Source: Prunella strophiata
Lineage: Eukaryota; Chordata; Aves; Passeriformes; Prunellidae
NCBI GenBank assembly: GCA_036583965.1
Contig: JAZBQD010000014.1
Span: 64,262,395-64,326,394, forward strand
Direction of reading: 5' to 3'
DNA length: 64,000 bases
The position numbers and the translations under genes were made by a program. Below the pieces are notes generated by a model, which saw nothing but the letters and a program-made list of their open reading frames with translations, made no database searches and was not told where the DNA came from. Below, piece by piece: positions 1 to 13,000 of this stretch (its first letter is position 1; each line of letters opens with the position of its first letter).

Positions 1-3000
1 TGAAAACACATGCATTGATAATAAGACTGATGATTAATTAAATACAAACAGCAGGTAAGTCCTGCCATCTTGGGAGTATACGGTCTTTGGACAAACTCTA
101 TTATTGCATTTTCCAACACAGAAATATCAGCAAGTACTTGGGTTTTTTACCACCAAGCATAACTTCATATTTTACCCATGCTGATTTGAATCCTGAACCT
201 GAAAATGCATTTGTGTTTTTCATGGGCTTCCCTAACACCACTAGGGGCAACTCATCTTTAGCACCAGATGAAGATGTAACCTTGCCAAAGCCCAGGTGGA
301 AAATAATTTGGCTTTATACCCAAACATTGTAAGAGGCCAACACATAGCTCTGAGAATGGAAAGATGCCAGATGGAGGCCAAAGCTTTTAAGTTGTTAAAC
401 TGAACCCATTTAGCCACCATTTCTTCTGCCACATAGGCTTGTAGCCTAAGTTAATCATCCTGCCATTTCACTTATTTAGCCAAATTCCAGCGTGCAAGCA
501 TAAAAAATGAAACCTTTTGTATTACTAAATATAGCAGAAGTCCCATCTACAGTTTTAATTAGCTACAGGAATATATCATTTCAATCTAAGCTCTTCAGAC
601 AACATCAGGTACATCTCAGCAAGCTGGAATTTATAAGTTTAAATTCGCTTTCCATTTCATTATGAACAATTTCGTTATTTTTTCTTAAAAATAGCTCAGT
701 ACATGTTTCCACTCCTTTGTATAATCACAGGACTCTCATAAACAGTTGCTAAATTGAATTCTAAGGCTGGAGCTGTACAATGTAGAGAAAACATAGAGAA
801 ATCAGGGATTCCCCTACTTTATTCTGTCTATACATGAATATATTTGTGTGTGCATTTATGCACATATACAGACATGAACAATAAAAACTGCTTGAAGAGA
901 ATACTATTCTACAGCTGTAGAAGTTGTCCTCAAGTTGTTCTACCTAAGACCAAACAGTGGTTCCCATATACTCATTCCTACTTGTGGAATAAATGATATG
1001 AAGTGAAAGGTGACATATGGTTATTGACACCTCTCTATAAAAGAGAATGTACACAGAAAACTATTTCTAGCAACTAACTATTTCCACATCTAGGAAAATC
1101 CTGATCCAACTGTAAAAAGCCATCTGAAGGAACGTGATAGGATGGGCAATGACTTGAACTATTTAAAACTGCACTGAAAAACTTCTGAAGGATTTACTTA
1201 AAAGTAACTGTGGAAAAGAATCAGCTTCCTTTTTAGTTATTTTCAGGCAGCCTGTCTTAGGCGTGTGGTCCTGTTGGGATCTTTGTCCAGACCTGAGCCT
1301 TGAAAGAGCTCCCCAAGATCTGTACTAAGCCTCCAGGCATTTCTCTCTTATGAACTGGAGAAACCCAGAGCTGCTCACACTGCACCAGCTGCTAAGCACC
1401 GAAATCTGGCTGCACTGAATTTAGCCTTAGGAAACTTAAGAAGTCATTTTCACTTCAGCTATAAATCCAGTCTTTGGATTGAGTCAATTAAGGATTCGAT
1501 GTTCAGCACGTCCAAATGAAGGACTGAGCACTGGTGGCTTGCCAGTAACAACCCAATATATTGCAAGATAATAAAGTAGCTTGTGAATACCAGAAAGCTC
1601 AATTATATTAAAAGCCTTCAGCTTAAGCAAGGCTATTTCCTTGATTTCTGTCTATATTTAATTTTCAGGCTGTGACAGTAACTACTTCATCATGTGCTGG
1701 TTGATTTCCTAAGAGCATTAAGGCACACAGTAAGTCAGACACAGCCATTTCAAAGATGCAAAGAGGGAGGTAGAATCACCCTATGCCAGGTTGTCCTGAA
1801 AATGCATATTAAAAAGAGTTTAATCATCATCATGATATAAGTTGATGCATTTATTAATTTAGCTAGGTTTTATTGACTTAACTAGTGGTCTCCTAATTTT
1901 GAAATCTAAGAACTACTCTAGAACCATATATGGAAGTTTTAATAATTTTCCTGTTAACAAGCAAGAGAATTTCAAATTAAAGTGGATTATTGCATTCCTT
2001 TTAGCCAATTCATTTTAGTGCAGTTATATGTAGTTCCAACAGAAAAAAAAAAAAAAAATAAAGGGGAAAAAACTGCCCTCAAAAGATAGAAAGTTTCAAA
2101 TTTGACATTTCTTTCAAGTTTTAGTCCCATGTAAATTTGGACTCACCTATTAAGAACTCACTGAATTTCAAAATAAATTTCTGTGACCAATCACCCAGAG
2201 AGGTTTTAAGAACAAATGTATACCTGCATAAAAATAATATATTTTTTTATTATTCTGTTGAATGACTTCAAGATCCATACCTAAATTCTCAAGAAATCTA
2301 TTCTTAAAGTAAAAAGCATCTGCCTGTGTATTTCTCATACACTTTTATTGCTTCTTGATCCCCTGAAATGGGGGGAACTGAAATTAATTAAAGCACTCCA
2401 GTCCTTTCAGTGTGCTCAGTGACAGTCTCACATTCCTCTACCTTTTCTCACAGCTGAGCCTGACTCTTCATTTGCCTCTGATCATTCCATTCCCAGATCA
2501 CTGAGTTTTGATCCCCCCAAAATGCAAAAGGTGATGGATGTAGTGGGGTACCACACAGGTCTGTTTATATATGAAAATTATTTTGAGTACCTGAGGTACA
2601 AGAAGTCATTCCAGTGCAATGCTCCATAAGGTTTCTACCTTATATTTATATTCTTTTCTCTAATTATTATGCAATCACCTACAACAGTGAGCAGGATGGA
2701 CAATACAAAGCTGTTAGGCATCAGCACAGTCACTGTTAAAAGTTTGTTATAATAGTGGGCTGTGGTGCTGCATAACTAAAATAACCACAACATTTTAGAG
2801 CAGACCAAGAAGCACATTATCCATCAGGAAAGAGCTCTTAGCTTGACAAATCACCACAAAAGCCATATAAAGGAACCCCATTCAGAGTTAATTTCAATGT
2901 TATTATAAAAATCCAGCTTTCCTATCCACAGGCAGCAGTCCTTTCACTCACAGATAGTAAGAGGGTAAGAACCAGCCTGACACAACCTTGAGGGTTTGGA

Positions 3001-6000
3001 GAGACAAAAGCAGATTGGTGCTGCCTTCACTGGCTCTGAAACCTAAACATGGTTTTGTGCACATTCAGGACATGGCAAGCAAAGAGGAGGGCTGGAGCAG
3101 TTAATTAGTGAAAGCATCTCATGCCTCCCCACAGTTCCTAAACCATTACAAGTTCTCCCCAAATTTGACAAAAAGTTGAGCACAGGCTAAATTTACTACA
3201 ACACAAGGAACCTTAACACTAGGGCTCTATAAAGATGGTTCATTGTAATGCCAGTAAAAACACTGACCTTTCAGAAAAGGTCTGCTTTACTGGCACCACA
3301 GTGAGAGCAACATGACTAAAATAACTGTCTCAGACCTTTGCAGATGTTTACTTTTACATATATGAAACTCAGGTTGCACTGATTTGCTCTGCTTCTTGAA
3401 GGTAATTTGCAGCATGCTGTGCTCTGACCAGCACATCTGTTAATATTAGTAACTGGTTATTAGCAAAATGTGGCACCATGACAGGGATCTAGGCTGTCTT
3501 GGAATGGTCTTTATCCGAGTCCAAGCAGTCCAATGTTCTGCTGGTAAAATGAGAGGAAAACCAAAGAACAATAAAAATAGTAAAAAAGAAATTAGCACTT
3601 TAAGATGTAATATAATGGGCAGAAGATTTCATAAAATAAATAAAGCAGCTATTTTTATAGATTTTAATGGGGAAAGACACTTCAGTTTTGTTGCTGGCAA
3701 TTTTATTTTCCATTTGGTTTTGAATACATGTAAATAAGGCCATGGCCTCAGAACAAAGAGATTGGGCAGAGCAGAGAAAACAGGGAAATGTGTAAGCTCC
3801 TCTTTGATGTCGAGCGGCTCACTCAACAGCAGTTCAGTTTGTCCAGGATCCAACTTTAACAGCAGCTTGATCAAATTCACATGTAGTGAACCTGTCCCCT
3901 GGGTGTATTACTGACTGCTGAGGGAATTGATCAGGAAAGCAAACTTCTTACCTGTTTTGTCACCAACATTCTCTTGTGTATCTGCTCCACTGTGTCTTAA
4001 CACCAGAGTGTGTAACTGCCCCTGGAACATCAGAGAGAAGTGCAGTTAAACCAGTGTTCTTTACATTTTTTTTATTAGGCTTCTGATTTCAAAAACAGAA
4101 ACATTGGAAATTTGCCAATCAGATGCAAAGCAAGCTTAGAGAAACCAAATAATACCTATGGCTGCAGTAGGACGATCTAAATATTTTCCATGGTTCACAA
4201 TCTACAGCTGTTGGCAAATAGTGAATTTCACATATAAATACCCTTTATAAGAGATGTATCTTTATTTAAAACTTCATTCTTATATAAATAAAGTATTTCA
4301 GGAAAGTAATGTCAAATTGTTAACAGTGATATGAAGCAGTCTCCATGTGTCATTTATTCCTATTTCCACGCAAAAAATGTTGAAAGAGCTAAAACATTCT
4401 TGGCTTCTAAAGAAGAAACCATATTGGATCTTTCAGCTATTTCCTTTGGGAGGACATTAAAGTCAACCCTGAAACATCAACAGGACATCTAAAGAAAAGG
4501 AATGGTAAGAGAGAAATCACAAAAAGAAATGATGATAGTTGTGGAGGGTCTTGCAAGTTAGATAAACATTTCATGATTTAGCTGCCTTAAAGACATTAGC
4601 CTTGCTGTTGCCTGTAACAGCATTACACTGCAGTCATCCTTTGTACAAATGATATCAGGCTATCTATTTTACTCTCTCCCAATTAAAAAGTTCATGTTTC
4701 TTTTCCACCAAGACTTGCTGATAATAAGGAAAAGGAAATATTGAAAACAGCTTTTGAAGGTAACTTCAAAGTTTTCTTTTTGGCTGATAACACAAGATTT
4801 TTCTCTCACCAGTTCACCCAACCCCACCCTTCTTGTCAGCTCTTAAACATATTTTTCAACTATTCCTCTACTCATTGTTCATTAAATTTTCTCCATTTCC
4901 TCTGCTAGAGCTCCTCTTGCTTATTAACTAGAGACTCTACATCCATTTTATAACTTTTTCAAAAAACTGTTTTTCTGTCCTTTAGCTCTAACCATGGTCA
5001 TGGTCCTTCTACTCATCAAATGGCTCATGTTAGAAAAAAGAAACACCCCTTTTCCATGAGCTGGAGATTACCGAGGAAAAACACAATTCTAAAAAAAGAG
5101 AAAATTATGTATTTTTCATTACATCTTTCAACTGTGAAAGAAGGTCAAGGTTTATTCATGGCTGGCTCAGCAATAGGAAAGACACCAGGTAACATTATTG
5201 TTGCTGTTGTTGTTGTTATTATTGTAATTGTTATTATTCTGAGCAGATATGTTTAATTTTTTTTCTTTTTTCTTTTTTCTTTTTAAAAAACAATCTTTAA
5301 TTGCTGTGGCAAATTGACTCTAATGTTCAACAGAAGTGTTAAGTGGATTGTTTTGCTCATGGAAAAGGAAAGGTTGTGCAGAAGAGGGTGGAGCTGAATA
5401 AGAAACCAGGATGAGAGGGGAAGCAGTTCTCCAGCAGAGGGAGAGGCAGGTCATACCAGACTTGGGAGGGCCAAACATCATCAACAGCTGGCATATGAAG
5501 CCTCCAGAACTCAATGATAACTTTTTGGGATGCTTGTATAATCAATGAAGGCAGAGAAGCCATAAGTGCTTTCCAAAAGTCTATCTCATCATCTTAGCTA
5601 AGCCCTGAGCCAGAGGATGAGCTTTAGGTCAGAATTCCTCTGGGGAAAATGCAGCAGGTCAGAAAGATCACTCTTGTTTTGGTTGCTCTCTGGAGGAACA
5701 GGCCTTTATTTTCCAAAATATTTCAAAAGACAAATTCTCTAACGCCTTGGACAAGAACCACAATGATCCAGGAGCATCAGCCTGACTGCCCCCAAACTGT
5801 ACCTCAGATATCTTTTGATTTTTTTGTGGACTAGTGGAAATCTAATAATTTTCAGACATCCAAACCAACCGTTTGCACAGGATGATCATCAGCAATGTAT
5901 TCTGTGCCAGCTGGCCAAGCACAGCCTACACACCTCAGTCTATCTGTACTTTTCCTTTCTCTTGAGCAACATTTGTCATGTAATATGAGGAAACCAGCTT

Positions 6001-9000
6001 GGTTTTTAAGGCTAGATCCAACCTCATCAAAGTAAACACAAGACTTTCCAATGACCTCAGTGGAATTTGGATATGGCCCTTCACCTTCTTCTGTCTTTGA
6101 AATATAGATGAAGATTTTGAAAAGTCCTCTGTGGCTCTGCATATCTTTTCAGCATCTAAGCCTAGTACCTCTGTTTACACAGAGTTGGGTGGTTTGCTCC
6201 TTCTCTTTCCAGCTTCTTTTTTTGTTATTGTTTTACTGATATATTAAATCCTTTAAACAGAGGCTTAGCATAGTTAATTTGTTTCCCTTTACTGACCTGA
6301 GCTTTTGAAAACCAGATGTTAGTCCTGAGCCACACCTCCATGGAATTTACACTTCATATCAACACTACAGCACTGCTCCTGTTGCTCGAGAAAATGGCTG
6401 AGTGACCAGGTCTGTACCTGCCACAGACTTCACTTTTAAAAAAATAAAAAATAAAAGAAACACTTATCTTTCATGATTTTTTAAAATTTACTGAAAAACT
6501 CCTGGAGAATCGAGGCCAGCATCCATGGCAACATAATATTTGCAGGCTCAAATCATAAAGAAGATGTAAATGACTCTGTGACCTCAAAACAAGTGTCTAA
6601 GTCCTTCAAGCAGGGAAGTCACAAGACACATGCTTCAACAGGTATGAAACAAATAAAAGTATGTGACTATGCTTTTACCCAAACTGATGTATCTGATATG
6701 AATCTGAAGGATAAAATATTGGCTGCCCTTTCTCCCACTTCCTTCCCAAAACCACTTGAGATACAATATTTTAAAATATATTTATTTCTGTTTCAAACAT
6801 GCGTAAGTGAAACAGGGATAATTTTAGAACATATGTTCATTCTTCTGACAGCTGTTCCATGCTGACCCTGAGAAAGGTTTACATCCTTTCTCTCTCTGCC
6901 CAGATACACCTCTCTGATCCATGTGGGCACACATTTCCAATCCCCACTGGAATTGTGACCTGATAGAATATCTGACCACTGTTCTGCTACCCAGGATGTC
7001 TGAACCAGTGACAGACCTAACAGATCTTCAGACTGCTTGGGGAGGAGGAACCTCATACAGCTCTTCACCACTGTCTCTACTCCTCAGCCATCTGTGACCT
7101 GTCTCTTCTCAGCTCATCAGTCCCTTCTTTGGTGAGCAGCCCTTTAGGCACCCTCAGCTTTAGCTTTAGGGAAGGATGCAGCAACAGTCTTCTTTCTACA
7201 GCAAGGATCAACAAGAGATTTGTTCCAAAAAACATTCTCTCCAGCATTTCTGCTGAGGGATGACCTGTTTCTTTCTTCAGAAGCAGGCCTGCTTTTTCTG
7301 AAGTTTAGTTTTCCTCTTGTCACTCACCTAGTTTGGGGCAATGCATAGAAACATTTTCTGAACTATATTAAATAGTACAGGCTTCACAATTTCTATCTAC
7401 ACAATGATATCCTTTGGTTTCATTTGGAATCACAAATATGGTAAAGGACAGACAGATTACAGTTGCCAACCAATGCTCCCTGATGTAGACACTTAGAAGA
7501 TTACTTGGGTGCAGTGCCCAATCATGAATACAACTTCAGCCCTCAGTAAATGCAAGGTAGTTCTGCATGGCTTCTCTGAACATCAAAACACATATTTTTC
7601 AATATTACACCAAAATATATTTTTAATCTCCTATTTTAAACTTTCTAGGACAAGAGTTTTCTCTATTTATTTCAATTATATAATAAAAAACAGAATGGGT
7701 TTCTGATCTTATTTATAAGACTAACTGCAGAGCAGTGGAATTACTAGAGTCCCTATTGTAATAAAATAAAGCTCTTGTAATCTAGACATGCTTGAAAACA
7801 TCAGTTAACCAAATGTTAAATCAATGGATTTTCAACTAAAACTTTTTTCCCCATGCATCATCACATTATCTTATCTGGTCCCTTAACTGAAAATATTATT
7901 TAAAAAGCTTCTAAACACTAATTGGATCCTGAGCTCCAGACCACAGAACAGTGAATCTTGGGCCACAGTTCAGAATGGGCTACCCTTCAGTGTTTGAACT
8001 TTGTTAGCAGCTGGCTCCACAGAATTTTCAAGAGGATTTAATTTTTTTTCCACATTTCTCAAAAATGTCTGTTTCTTGAAGATCATCAGTTCGTGAATGA
8101 AAGGGAAAACAAGGGGATCAACTGTTAACAAAGGAAATATTTCTGTGGTTTTAAACCCTGTTACTAAGGTATTTTATAATCTTCTACCACTGTAGGGAGA
8201 ATGAATCTTTCTTATCTCTTCTGTCAAGACATTCTTCATGGAAGAATTTAGATATATAATTGGTAGAGAAAACAAAAAATAAAAGCCTAATACTCCTCTG
8301 GTTTTCCTGAAGACTGATCCAAAGCTATTACAATTTTCGTGTCAAAATCCCTTTTGTGTGCAAAATTATGGACTGTGTTATATCAAAGACATGTTCACTG
8401 CTAGCCAAAAGCAATAAAAGTCCAGTATTGTTTAAAACACAGAAATAAAGCAGAAGCTTAGACATTAAATAATTGACACTCTTGGTTAGGAGGTAGAGAA
8501 CTGAGGCACTTCTAACCTTTGTAGGAGCTGGTAGTACTTAGCATCTTGATTTATTAATCACTTATTCCCTAAAAATCATCCCCAAGAAAGAATTTTCAAG
8601 TAGTTTTGAGGTGAAGGATCAAATTCAGACTTAGAGCATATGGAAATAACTCCAAGTTTTACTATATATTACCCAGCAAAATAACCTAAGTGATCTCAGC
8701 CTGTTCTGAAAACGGGACCTGGGTACCCATATTTCACAGACATTAAATGTTATTCAGGAGCCAAAGGTCTAAAGATATTTTAGAAGTTGTCTACTTGTGC
8801 TCTGACTTATACTTTATTCCAGGCTTTGATACTTTCTGAAGTTGTTGGTATAAGAATTTACAATAAATTAGACTCTTGTTATGTAAATTCTGCTAAATGC
8901 AAAACAAACTCCTCTACACAAACATCAGGTTTATTCAGTCAGGTTATTCACTGTCAACCTAAAGAAAGATTTCTCTGAGCTATTGACTATTTTTCCCCCA

Positions 9001-9988
9001 GAAAATATGCTCATATGTGTAAGATGTATTTCTGAAAAAATATTTCCAGATACATAAAGGAAAAGTTCTTCATCCATGCAAAAAGGACACCATCAGTGGT
9101 GCCTTAAATTTCTCTGGGTAGCTTTAACAAGGGAAAACAGTCTGTGAGAACAGGATATTATTATTATGGAAGCACAACTAATAGCACATCCATGTTACAG
9201 ATATACAGGGAAAATTACTGTACAGGAAAACAAATAATAGAAATAGAAAAAATGTTCTAATAACTGGGCTCAGATGGACTTTATGCTAGAAATTATCCAG
9301 TATATGCTCTAATAGATGTATTTCTTGGCTAAATTGCAGCTATAAACACAAAATATGAATTCATTCTGCTGTTTGACCTTTGCACTTGAATTTAGCAACG
9401 TTCCATAGGAAATTCTTGCTTACAAATCAACGCAAGATCAAAATCACATTTCTCATTTCTCTCAATGTTTGAATCTTAACATGCAACTCTGAACTTTTTT
9501 TTTTTTTTTTTCTTTACAGATATGTACATTATTTAATACTACGTAGGAAAATAAATTCTTTGCTGGAAGTGCAGGTCTTGGGTGTGTCTGGTACTTAGTT
9601 TATCTACTCTGAAGGGCTTTTCAAGGGCTGTGTCTGACTGATGGGTCTCTGCCCACAATGAACCTAACATGAGGCAGATCGTCCTCCCAGCACACATTCT
9701 CCTCTTTCAACATGTGCTTGCTCTGGGACAGTTATTTGGCATAAATCAGCTGAAATGAAAGAATAACTTGTAAAAATTTTGAAGCCTCAGCTTAATGCCT
9801 TTTGGTAACAATAACATTTGAAGATGACAAAACCAGTTGGAACAAGGTGGAACACCAAGCATTTTATAACTGCAATTTGAACCTCACTGTCAGTCACACG
9901 GACTGTTGGTCCATATTAGCCTTTATCCCTTGACTGGGTAAATCCAGAGTAAATTAATGAAACTGGTGTGACTGGGAGGTGCAGTTCT
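1..9988. other. unique noncoding DNA, no gene seen
   Basis: This stretch is AT-rich with no recognisable gene. The longest open frames are 95-96 codons (6578-6865 plus; 5852-6142 minus) and 89 codons (3468-3737 plus). None has a recognisable domain, a consistent chain of splice sites or an extended frame. Low-complexity pieces inside it are an A16 run at 2043-2058, an imperfect TTG/TTA trinucleotide run at about 5195-5238, a TTTTTTC run at 5257-5284, and a T17 run at 9495-9511. I saw no CR1 or LTR signature here. Confidence 0.7.
5195..5284. repeat. imperfect TTG/TTA and TTTTTTC simple repeats
   Basis: Two low-complexity segments lie close together. The first is an interrupted trinucleotide run of TTG and TTA units (5195-5238). 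The second is a T-rich run broken by C every seven bases (5257-5284). The first lies inside an open frame at 5020-5256, where it produces a valine/isoleucine-rich tail. That frame is therefore not evidence of a gene. Confidence 0.75.
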
Positions 9989-10074
9989 TAATTAAACAAA
10001 TTTCATGAAAACAATACATTCAGCAATGTTGTAATTAAACAAATTTCATGAAAACAATGCATTTAGCAGTGGTA
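9989..10074. repeat. 43-bp tandem duplication, two copies
   Basis: Two adjacent copies with a period of 43 bp run from 9989-10031 and 10032-10074. Both begin TAATTAAACAAATTTCATGA and continue with AAACAAT. They differ at a handful of positions near their ends, for example ATACATTCAGCAATG in the first and ATGCATTTAGCAGTG in the second. This is a local duplication with modest divergence and no coding content. Confidence 0.9.
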
Positions 10075-13000
10075 TATTTAAACATTCATTCATATTCGCA
10101 CAAAAAGACAAACTCCACAGGCTGCCCAAGAAATTCTCTCTGACAGTAATCAGGGAGAAATAAAATTGAAAAGATGTAATTTTATATCTATCAAAATATA
10201 CATATGCAGCAAAAAGAAACAAATAGAGAGTAGCTAAAATCAAAGAAAAGCAAACCTGAAGATTTAGAAGAAGCAAGGGCTCAAAACATCTGTCTGTTTA
10301 ATTCAATCAAGATCACAGTCATTTTTCATGTATGCCTTAAAAATATATGCTTCATGTAGCTTCCAAATCACTTTTAGAGATCCCAAATTTTCATTTTGGC
10401 TTCTTTTGTCAAGTGTTGGGACTTGAAGGCAGAAACAGACACAATACAATTATTTACTAGCTACTGCATATAGGCATGGGCTAGAACAGGGATGTTGTGA
10501 GGAAAAGCTGTGGCTTGCCTTGGGATAGGTGATTGTATGTGGCAGGATATAACATAAAATATATTCACATACAGCAGTACAGTCACCTGAGGAGTGTCTG
10601 CTTGTCATATTGGCACCAAGGAAGTGCAGAAGTGTTAAGTTCTGCTGTTCACTGAAACAAACTGATCCTCAGTATTGCTGATCATCATGTGAATCTACCT
10701 CTTTTCCTCAGATTTTATACCTTTTCCTGCTGGTGTTTTTCTTTTGAATAACTGATTAGCAACTCATTATTAACAGAGCAATCCCACTTCTTTGTTTCCA
10801 CCTCCTTATTGTGCAGAATTGATTGCACTATGTGCTCTCTCACAGGTCAGTGGCAACAGCTGCTGCTCATTGCTTGCTGCACCTGGATCACAAGCTGGAC
10901 CTCCTGAATGTAGAGCCAGGTCACACCACTGGATGTGTAACTCCAATGCACATTCAAGTGGAAAACCTCAGTCTGCAGCTGACCAGGACATTGCATTCCC
11001 TCCAACACCACTATGTGCAACTTGATCTCTGCAATTCACATTTACAGGTGAAATCACATTCCAGCCATGTGCTCCATGCTCTGCCTTGATGCCTTACTGA
11101 TCTCTCTGAGCACAGTTTCCATCCTTTATCAGACTTTATCAACTTCACTGTAATTACACTCATGTCACAGCAATCTGTGCCTGCTGGCACCACTGAGCTG
11201 CTCACCAGCAGGGAAGGGCTCCCTGCTCTCAGCTGTCCTTGTTTGCAGATGTGTCCCACAGCTGTTCAGAGCAGTGACTCAAAATCTGTCAGCTACTAAG
11301 ACAAAATTTTTTTCTTTAGCCACCAAATTCCAGATGCAGAGGTGAAAGTTTTAGGTATTTCATTCTGAAATTGTGTCACAGTGTAAAGTCTTCCTTGCAA
11401 AAAATACATTTATATGGCAAATCCAACTTGTCTTTCCATGGAGGACTGGGAACTTTTATCAAAGCATGATGACACTAATCCACTGTTGAGCTCACTATTT
11501 TAAAGTTTTCAGTCTTGTTTTAAGAGGAAAGTCTGGGAGACCCAAAGTTGGATTTCATCCTAGACATTAACTCCTTAGTGTCAGTAAAGTTCTGTATATT
11601 TTATGGAGCTTTGACATGGCAGATAAAGAAAGTCTCTGTGGAATGATACAGATTAGCATTTTTTTTCTTTCTCCTGTTTTTCCCATTAGCATTCTCAAAA
11701 ATGAGAAGGAAAGATCCACTAACTGTCAACAACTATTTAAAGACTCCTTCTGCATGGATCATTTGTAGAGCTATTAGAGCAGGTCTGTCTCTTAACTCCA
11801 TATTGAGAGGGCAGCCTAACATAATTCCTGCTAGCTCAAGGTTTGGTCCCCAAAGTGTTCATTCTGGATTGCCCAAAAAGCATTTGCACACAATGTGACT
11901 GGACCTGATAGGAAAAATCTAAATGCAGAATCTCAGGAGGGGAAGGAATAATCACTTCAGTCTTTTCCTTCATCACCACTTAAGAAGTACTGTGAAAACC
12001 CTCACCTACAACTTGGGCTCATCGTGACAATTTTTTCCTTTCCATACACTAAAGAATTTGCTGCCTTTTTCTTTCATTTTTTCTTTTTGCTTTGGCTTGT
12101 TCTCTTTAAACACCCAACAGCCACTTCAGGAATTTTAGTTATACCTTGATAAAATATCAAAAACATTTCTTCAATCTGCACTTTCTCTTTGTTTCAGAAG
12201 CAGTGGCTTTCTCTGCATTGCTATTTACAGTTGCATGCAGAGTTAATCTAAATGGTTACAATCAGAAACCCATCAAGCACTAGACTACTATTTAATGCAG
12301 CTGCAATGAAGCAATAAAAGTCAGAAATTACATTTGTGCAGAATTCTTCTTTTCTTGCAGATTTCTCCAGAAGAAACTCTACACTTATAAAAAGTTCATT
12401 GTTACAAAAGCTTTTCGTTAAGGACAAAAAAGTTTGATTTTACTGTTGCTTTGTTTGGGTTTTTTTTCCTCCTTGATACTCTAATAATAGTACCAACTAC
12501 CTTCTACCTATTCTATGTAATGCACATACAAAAATAAAATTAACTTTTAACTTTACTTTTATCTTTGAAACATGTGTATTTAGCTATGGAATTCTCTTTT
12601 GTTTATTTGTTTATTTTAAAGGAGACTTTAACAAATATTCTTTCTGTGCTTTTGTATTTCATTGAAGTCCTGTCCCCATGGAAAATCATTCAAATGTTCT
12701 ATTAGGTAGAAAAAGTTTTGACCCCAGTGTAGAACTTAGTTCCACCAAGCCAAGCCCTGTAACTATGTTAATTGTTATTCATGGGTACAGCAGCTGCTTC
12801 CAAAGAATTTTTTTTTTTTTTTCTGATGAAATTTAGAGCATTGTCTCAGGAAGACCTGGAAGGTTTAAATACCTATTCTGTGAGTTAAGTGGTGAGTTAA
12901 AAGCATCAGCATGGTGAAGCCTCTTTCCCCCTCTGCATGCTGTTTTGCTTCTTAAGAACAAAATTTCCTCCTCTTCACTCATGGTACCAATACACCAGGT

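Noticed and set aside
10792..11259. Overlapping open frames on both strands in a GC-richer patch
   Set aside because: They are short, compete with each other and have no recognisable motif; one AG/GT pair near 10845 is not enough for an exon call.
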